From: Pseudomonas koreensis
GTDB taxonomy: Bacteria; Pseudomonadota; Gammaproteobacteria; Pseudomonadales; Pseudomonadaceae
DNA: 64,000 nt
NCBI RefSeq assembly: GCF_012986595.1
Contig: NZ_JAAQYM010000002.1
Span: 496,001 to 560,000, forward strand
Direction of reading: 5' to 3'
The notes below the pieces were generated by a model. It had not been told where the DNA came from. It searched no databases and saw only the letters and a program-made list of their open reading frames with translations. The translations under genes and the position numbers were made by a program. Positions 57,566 to 64,000 of this stretch are shown piece by piece; the first letter of the stretch is position 1; each line of letters opens with the position of its first letter.

Positions 57566-57625
57566 GAATGCGCTCCTTACTCAATGATGTCAGCACCGCT
57601 CACAGTGATGGCGGTGGTTTAAATG

Positions 57626-57660
57626 GCAAAACGCCGCGACGGCAGGAGCCGGTCGCGGCG
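57626..57660 (-). terminator. Terminator of secA
   Basis: On the minus strand CGCCGCGAC pairs with GTCGCGGCG over an 11-nt loop and is followed by TTTTGCC. Confidence 0.88.
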
Positions 57661-57687
57661 CGGGTATATCAGCGATTGAAACGGGGT

Positions 57688-60423
<2,736 letters not shown>

Positions 60424-60730
60424 ATCGGCAGGATCTTCCACACTAAAGGGATGGAGGGCGGCCCCGTGAGTCGCCCGTGCAGCCCTCATGGCCGCATGCG
60501 AACGAGCATTCTACCCGGAAACGGTGGTGAGGAAAGTGGCGATATTCCACGATGCTGGCACTGCGCTTTGACGGGGCTCACTTAAAATAAGGGCGTTTTG
60601 CTCAACTTCAACCCATACGGGAAAGAAGTTAGTCGTTGATTTAATGGGTAAAGCAGGGACAAAAGCAATGGGCGAGTGGTTCCGCTGCTTTCTGCTACCA
60701 TGGCGTTTCTGTTACTTCAGGTGTTCGATC
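60424..60730. other. Divergent intergenic region secA / dciA-like gene
   Basis: 307 bp without a supported gene. It must hold both promoters. An AT-richer stretch around CTTAAAATAAGG (about 60580-60592) is the most promoter-like part. No recognised regulator site was found. Confidence 0.5.
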
Positions 60731-61186
60731 ATGGCATTTCGCCCTCTTGCAGCCAGAGCGCCCGCCGCTCTGCTACGCGAAGCCAAGCCGCTCAAAGCCA
60801 TTCTCGGCCATGCCCAACGACTCGCTCATCTGCAACGCCTGCTCGAAAGCCAGCTGCAACCTGCCGCCCGCGCGCATTGCCACGTGGCCAAATGGCGTGA
60901 AGGCGAACTTTCGCTGGTGGTCACCGACGGCCATTGGGCCACGCGTCTGCGCTACCAGCAAAAACGCCTGCAACGGCAACTGCAGCTGTTCGAAGAGTTC
61001 GCCAACCTGACGCGGATCAAATTCACCGTGCGCCCCCCCATCGTGCAGCAAGGGGCTGTCGGGCACACGATGGATCTGTCGAGCGATGCGGCGGCGACCA
61101 TTCAGTCGACGGCGGACGGGATCAGTGATCCGGGGCTGCGTGCGGCGCTGGAGCGTCTGGCGGCGCACGCTAAAGACAAGGCCTGA
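60731..61186 (+). CDS. DUF721 protein, DciA-like replicative helicase loader
   Basis: 151-residue protein of the DUF721 family. DciA, its best-known member, loads DnaB in bacteria that lack DnaC, which includes Pseudomonas. From the ATG at 60731 the conserved part starts at AKPLKAILGHAQRLAHLQRL and includes the KH-like region CHVAKWREGELSLVVTDGHW and WATRLRYQQKRL. The C-terminal 50 residues are poorly conserved and probably flexible. The longer frame from 60644 lacks family residues. It is divergent from secA, the usual pseudomonad location. The DciA role is inferred from the family. Confidence 0.85.
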   Translation: MAFRPLAARAPAALLREAKPLKAILGHAQRLAHLQRLLESQLQPAARAHCHVAKWREGELSLVVTDGHWATRLRYQQKRLQRQLQLFEEFANLTRIKFTVRPPIVQQGAVGHTMDLSSDAAATIQSTADGISDPGLRAALERLAAHAKDKA

Positions 61187-61193
61187 AGCGAGA

Positions 61194-61275
61194 GCAAAAG
61201 ATCGCAGCGATGCGCCAGCTCCTACAGTTGGAACGGGTTTCCCCTGTAGGAGCTGCCGCAGGCTGCGATCTTTGC
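61194..61275. repeat. Palindromic repeat, GAGCTGCCGCAGG type
   Basis: GCAAAAGATCGCAGCGATGC at 61194 faces CCGCAGGCTGCGATCTTTGC. The left arm has diverged. It separates two convergent genes and starts inside the last bases before the HerA-like stop. Confidence 0.8.
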
Positions 61276-61277
61276 TT

Positions 61278-62765
61278 TTAGCGGCGTTTACTGCCGCCGA
61301 GCAACGAGCCCATCAGCCCGCGCACCAGTTGTTTGCCGAGATTATTGGCCGCCTGGCGCATGGCTGACTTCAACGCCTGCCCTGCTGCCGTGCCCAGGAA
61401 CTCCCCCGCTCTGTCGGCCAGGCTTGGCTCTTCAGGCGCAGGCTTGCCCACGGGCGCATCGGCCTGCGGTGCCAGATCCTTGCGGCCCATGAGGATTTCA
61501 TACGCCGACTCACGATCGATCGGCTTGTCATACCGCCCCTTGAACGGCGAGCCGGCGATCAACACCGTACGCTCTGTCTCGCTCAGCGGCCCGATTCGCG
61601 ATTGCGGCGGCGCCACCAGCACGCGCTGGACCATCTCCGGTGTGCCCTTTTCCTGCAGCGTACCGACCAATGCTTCGCCGATGCCAAGCTCGGTCAGCAC
61701 CGACAACGTGTCGAACGCCGGATTCGGCCGGAAGCCATCCGCCACCGCCCGCAGGGATTTCTGTTCCTTAGCAGTGAACGCGCGCAAGCCGTGCTGGATC
61801 CGCAGACCCAGCTGCGCCAGCACATTGTCCGGCAGATCGCCCGGCGACTGGGTGACGAAATACACCCCCACGCCTTTCGAGCGAATCAGCCGTACCACTT
61901 GCTCCAGCCGCTCCTGCAAGGCCTTGGGCGTATCGCCGAACAGCAAATGCGCTTCATCGAAAAACAGCGCCAGCAGCGGCTTGTCGGCATCGCCGCGCTC
62001 CGGCAACTGCTCGAACAGCTCGGCCAGCAGCCACAGCAGGAACGTCGCGTAGACCTTCGGTGCCTCGTGCACCAGACGACTGGCATCGAGCAGATGAATG
62101 CGCCCGCGGCCGTCCGCCGCCGGTTGCAGAATGTCTTCCAGTTGCAGCGCCGGTTCGCCGAACAATGCTTCAGCGCCCTGCTGTTCCAGGGTCGCCAGCC
62201 GACGCAACAGCGCCTGGCTGGAACCGGTGGTCATCAGCGCGGCGTCTTCGCCGAGCAGCTGTGGGTTGTCCTTGAGGTGATTGAGCAGCGCCTTGAGGTC
62301 TTTCAGATCGAGCAGCAGCAGGCCTTCGCGGTCCGCCACTTTAAACGCTGCGTACAGCGCCGACTGCTGGCTGTCGGTCAGTTCCAGCAGGCTGCCGATC
62401 AACAGCGGGCCCATTTCACTCAAGGTGGTGCGCAAGGGATGACCGGATTCACCGTGAATGTCCCACAGCGTCACCGGATACGCCTGCGGCTTGTAGTCGA
62501 GCCAGGGCATCCCGGCGATGCGCTCGGCGACCTTGCCCTGAGGATTGCCGGCGGCGCCGAGGCCGCACAGGTCACCCTTGATATCAGCGGCAAAAACCGC
62601 GACGCCGGCGTCACTGAACGCCTCGGCGAGGCGCTGCAAGGTCACGGTCTTGCCAGTCCCGGTCGCCCCGGCGATCAGCCCGTGTCGGTTCGCCAGGCGC
62701 ATGGCCTGAGCAATCGGTTGCCCCGCCAGATCGGCACCGATAACGAGTTGCGATGTGTCAGGCAT
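61278..62765 (-). CDS. HerA/FtsK-like ATPase (DUF853, YjgR type)
   Basis: 495-residue predicted ATPase of the HerA-FtsK class, role unknown. Walker A LIAGATGTGKTVTLQRLAEA is near 33, Walker B LLALFFDEAHLLFGDTPKAL near 260, and an arginine-rich IRSKGVGVYFVTQSPGDLPD follows with the sensor Thr/Gln. SAYEILMGRKDLAP marks the family C-terminus. The last 70 residues, with NLGKQLVRGLMGSLLGGSKRR, may be amphipathic. No HerA partner nuclease NurA is adjacent, so it is not the archaeal DNA-end resection system. It is a single gene. Confidence 0.9.
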   Translation of the reverse strand: MPDTSQLVIGADLAGQPIAQAMRLANRHGLIAGATGTGKTVTLQRLAEAFSDAGVAVFAADIKGDLCGLGAAGNPQGKVAERIAGMPWLDYKPQAYPVTLWDIHGESGHPLRTTLSEMGPLLIGSLLELTDSQQSALYAAFKVADREGLLLLDLKDLKALLNHLKDNPQLLGEDAALMTTGSSQALLRRLATLEQQGAEALFGEPALQLEDILQPAADGRGRIHLLDASRLVHEAPKVYATFLLWLLAELFEQLPERGDADKPLLALFFDEAHLLFGDTPKALQERLEQVVRLIRSKGVGVYFVTQSPGDLPDNVLAQLGLRIQHGLRAFTAKEQKSLRAVADGFRPNPAFDTLSVLTELGIGEALVGTLQEKGTPEMVQRVLVAPPQSRIGPLSETERTVLIAGSPFKGRYDKPIDRESAYEILMGRKDLAPQADAPVGKPAPEEPSLADRAGEFLGTAAGQALKSAMRQAANNLGKQLVRGLMGSLLGGSKRR

Positions 62766-62951
62766 TTTGTCACCTATTGTTAATCTTTAATTCGCTATGG
62801 CCGATAGATAAAGGCGAGAACCCGACTGAAAAGTCGGTCGGACATTTCCCTAAGGAGAGTCGGAAATATCAGTTTGTTTCACCCTTGCCCATATTGCGCG
62901 TCTTTATAAAAGCACGCCCAGGACATTAAGACCTTAGCGGAACCCCAAGCC

Positions 62952-64000
62952 ATGAACAAAAATCTGCGCTTCAGCCATAAAATTTTGCTTGCCGCCGCCC
63001 TCATCGTCATCGCCGCTTTCGCCTCGTTCACGCTGTACAACGACTGGCTGCAACGCAACGCGATTCGCGATGACCTGAACAACTATCTCAACGAGATGGG
63101 CGAGGTCACGGCCGACAACATTCAGACCTGGCTCAACGGCCGCATCCTGCTGGTCGAAAACGCCGCCCAGAACATCGCCATCAACCCAGACCCCGCCAAC
63201 GTCGCCAGCCTGCTGGAACAGAAGTCCCTGACCTCGACGTTCATGGCCACTTACCTGGGTGATGCCACCGGGCACTTCACCATCCGCCCGGATGTGAAGA
63301 TGCCCGACGGTTTCGATCCACGGGTGCGCCCTTGGTACAAAGGTGCCGAGAGCAGCAGCGCGTCGACCTTGACCGAACCGTACATCGACGCTGCCACCGG
63401 GCAGTTGATCATCTCCATCGCCACCGCCTCGAAAAAGGCCGGTCAGCGCGTTGGCGTGGTCGGCGGCGACCTGAGCCTGCAAACCCTGGTCGAGACCCTC
63501 ACCGCCCGGGACTTCTCCGGAATGGGCTACGCCTTCCTGGTCAGCGCCGACGGCAAGATCCTGGTGCACCCGGACAAGACGCTGGTGATGAAGACGCTGA
63601 AAGACGCCTATCCGCAGGACACCCCGCGCATCAGCAGCGACTTCAGTGAAATCACCGTCGACGGCAAGACCCGCATCGTCAGCTTCACCCCGATCAAGGG
63701 CCTGCCTTCGGTGAACTGGTACATCGGGCTGTCGGTGGACAAGGACAAAGCCTTCTCGATGCTCAGTGAGTTCCGCACCTCAGCGGTGATCGCTACCGTG
63801 ATCGCAGTGGTGATCATCATCGCGTTGCTGAGCATGCTGATTCGCCTGCTGATCCAGCCACTGCACGTCATGACCCGCGCCATGGAGGACATCGCCGACG
63901 GCGAAGGCGACCTGACCAAGCGCCTGACCATCGTCAACAACGATGAATTTGGTGTGCTGGGTACCGCGTTCAACCGGTTCGTCGAGCGGATTCACGGTTC
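62952..64000 (+). CDS. Methyl-accepting chemotaxis protein, amino-acid type (cut by window edge)
   Basis: N-terminal part, 349 codons, of a chemoreceptor. A membrane segment covers about 12-30 (LLAAALIVIAAFASFTLY), a double-Cache domain about 35-270, a second membrane segment about 275-297 (VIATVIAVVIIIALLSMLI), and HAMP starts at about 300 (RLLIQPLHVMTRAMEDIADG). The ligand block VRPWYKGAE, then EPYID and GVVGGDLSLQ, fits the R-x-W-Y...D motif known for amino-acid-binding dCache domains such as PctA. The tyrosine usually 5 residues before the Arg is Phe here (GFDPRVRPWY). The ATG at 62952 starts MNKNLRFSHKILLA. The signalling domain lies outside the window. Confidence 0.92.
   Translation, partial: MNKNLRFSHKILLAAALIVIAAFASFTLYNDWLQRNAIRDDLNNYLNEMGEVTADNIQTWLNGRILLVENAAQNIAINPDPANVASLLEQKSLTSTFMATYLGDATGHFTIRPDVKMPDGFDPRVRPWYKGAESSSASTLTEPYIDAATGQLIISIATASKKAGQRVGVVGGDLSLQTLVETLTARDFSGMGYAFLVSADGKILVHPDKTLVMKTLKDAYPQDTPRISSDFSEITVDGKTRIVSFTPIKGLPSVNWYIGLSVDKDKAFSMLSEFRTSAVIATVIAVVIIIALLSMLIRLLIQPLHVMTRAMEDIADGEGDLTKRLTIVNNDEFGVLGTAFNRFVERIHG

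Overview
The window is a 64 kb piece of a Pseudomonas chromosome, most likely the P. fluorescens complex. The evidence is the high GC content, many near-full-length antisense shadow frames, the fluorescent-pseudomonad type of dispersed palindromic repeats (GAGCCTGCTCGCG and GAGCTGCCGAAGGCTGCGATC types), and gene products that closely resemble P. aeruginosa and P. putida proteins. Most of the window is core genome. No prophage, transposase, CRISPR array or toxin-antitoxin pair was seen. Homology statements and PAO1 gene orders are from memory, not from searches.

Layout. 1-3400: Entner-Doudoroff genes glk (partial) and edd face gap, with two perfect HexR-type operators between them. 3560-8589: a heme-uptake cell-surface signalling module: ECF sigma factor behind a Fur box, FecR-type anti-sigma, TonB-dependent heme receptor and heme oxygenase. 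The receptor and heme oxygenase genes are each preceded by the same 18-bp promoter-like sequence. 8755-13193: a DUF454 membrane protein, a chemoreceptor and a class III CoA transferase. 13312-20567: the arginine deiminase pathway, arcD-arcA-arcB-arcC plus a small protein, with a second arcD facing away from the operon and repeats inserted between arc genes. 20726-28773: the glycine cleavage locus gcsR, gcvH, gcvP, sdaA, gcvT with three GcsR-like sites and a sigma54 promoter. glyA, expected between gcvP and sdaA from the P. aeruginosa order, is absent.

28774-49039: cold shock protein, RDD protein, nadA, tRNA-Lys, queC-queE, the Tol-Pal operon (ybgC-tolQRAB-pal-cpoB), ruvCAB, yebC, aspS, a zinc-ribbon protein, a ribbon-helix-helix protein, a Dps-family protein, a membrane-anchored cold-shock-domain protein, slyX, a HIT protein and an OprD-family porin. 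From nadA to the porin this matches the PA0958-PA0980 area of P. aeruginosa. 49284-61186 corresponds to the PA4394-PA4405 area: mscS, yajQ, panE, sensor kinase, cobalamin adenosyltransferase, MutT-ThiE, GST, argJ, secA, dciA-like. A synteny junction therefore lies between 49039 and 49284. The window ends with a HerA-like ATPase and an amino-acid-type chemoreceptor cut by the right edge.

The strongest regulatory readings are the duplicated ECF promoter joining heme import to heme breakdown, the HexR operators, and the GcsR/sigma54 control region. Fourteen palindromic repeats sit between genes, several of them inside operons (arcB-arcC, gcvP-sdaA). No clearly undescribed system was found. The most testable leads are the heme module wiring, the arcD duplication, the compacted glycine cleavage operon, and a structured gene-free region upstream of the porin.
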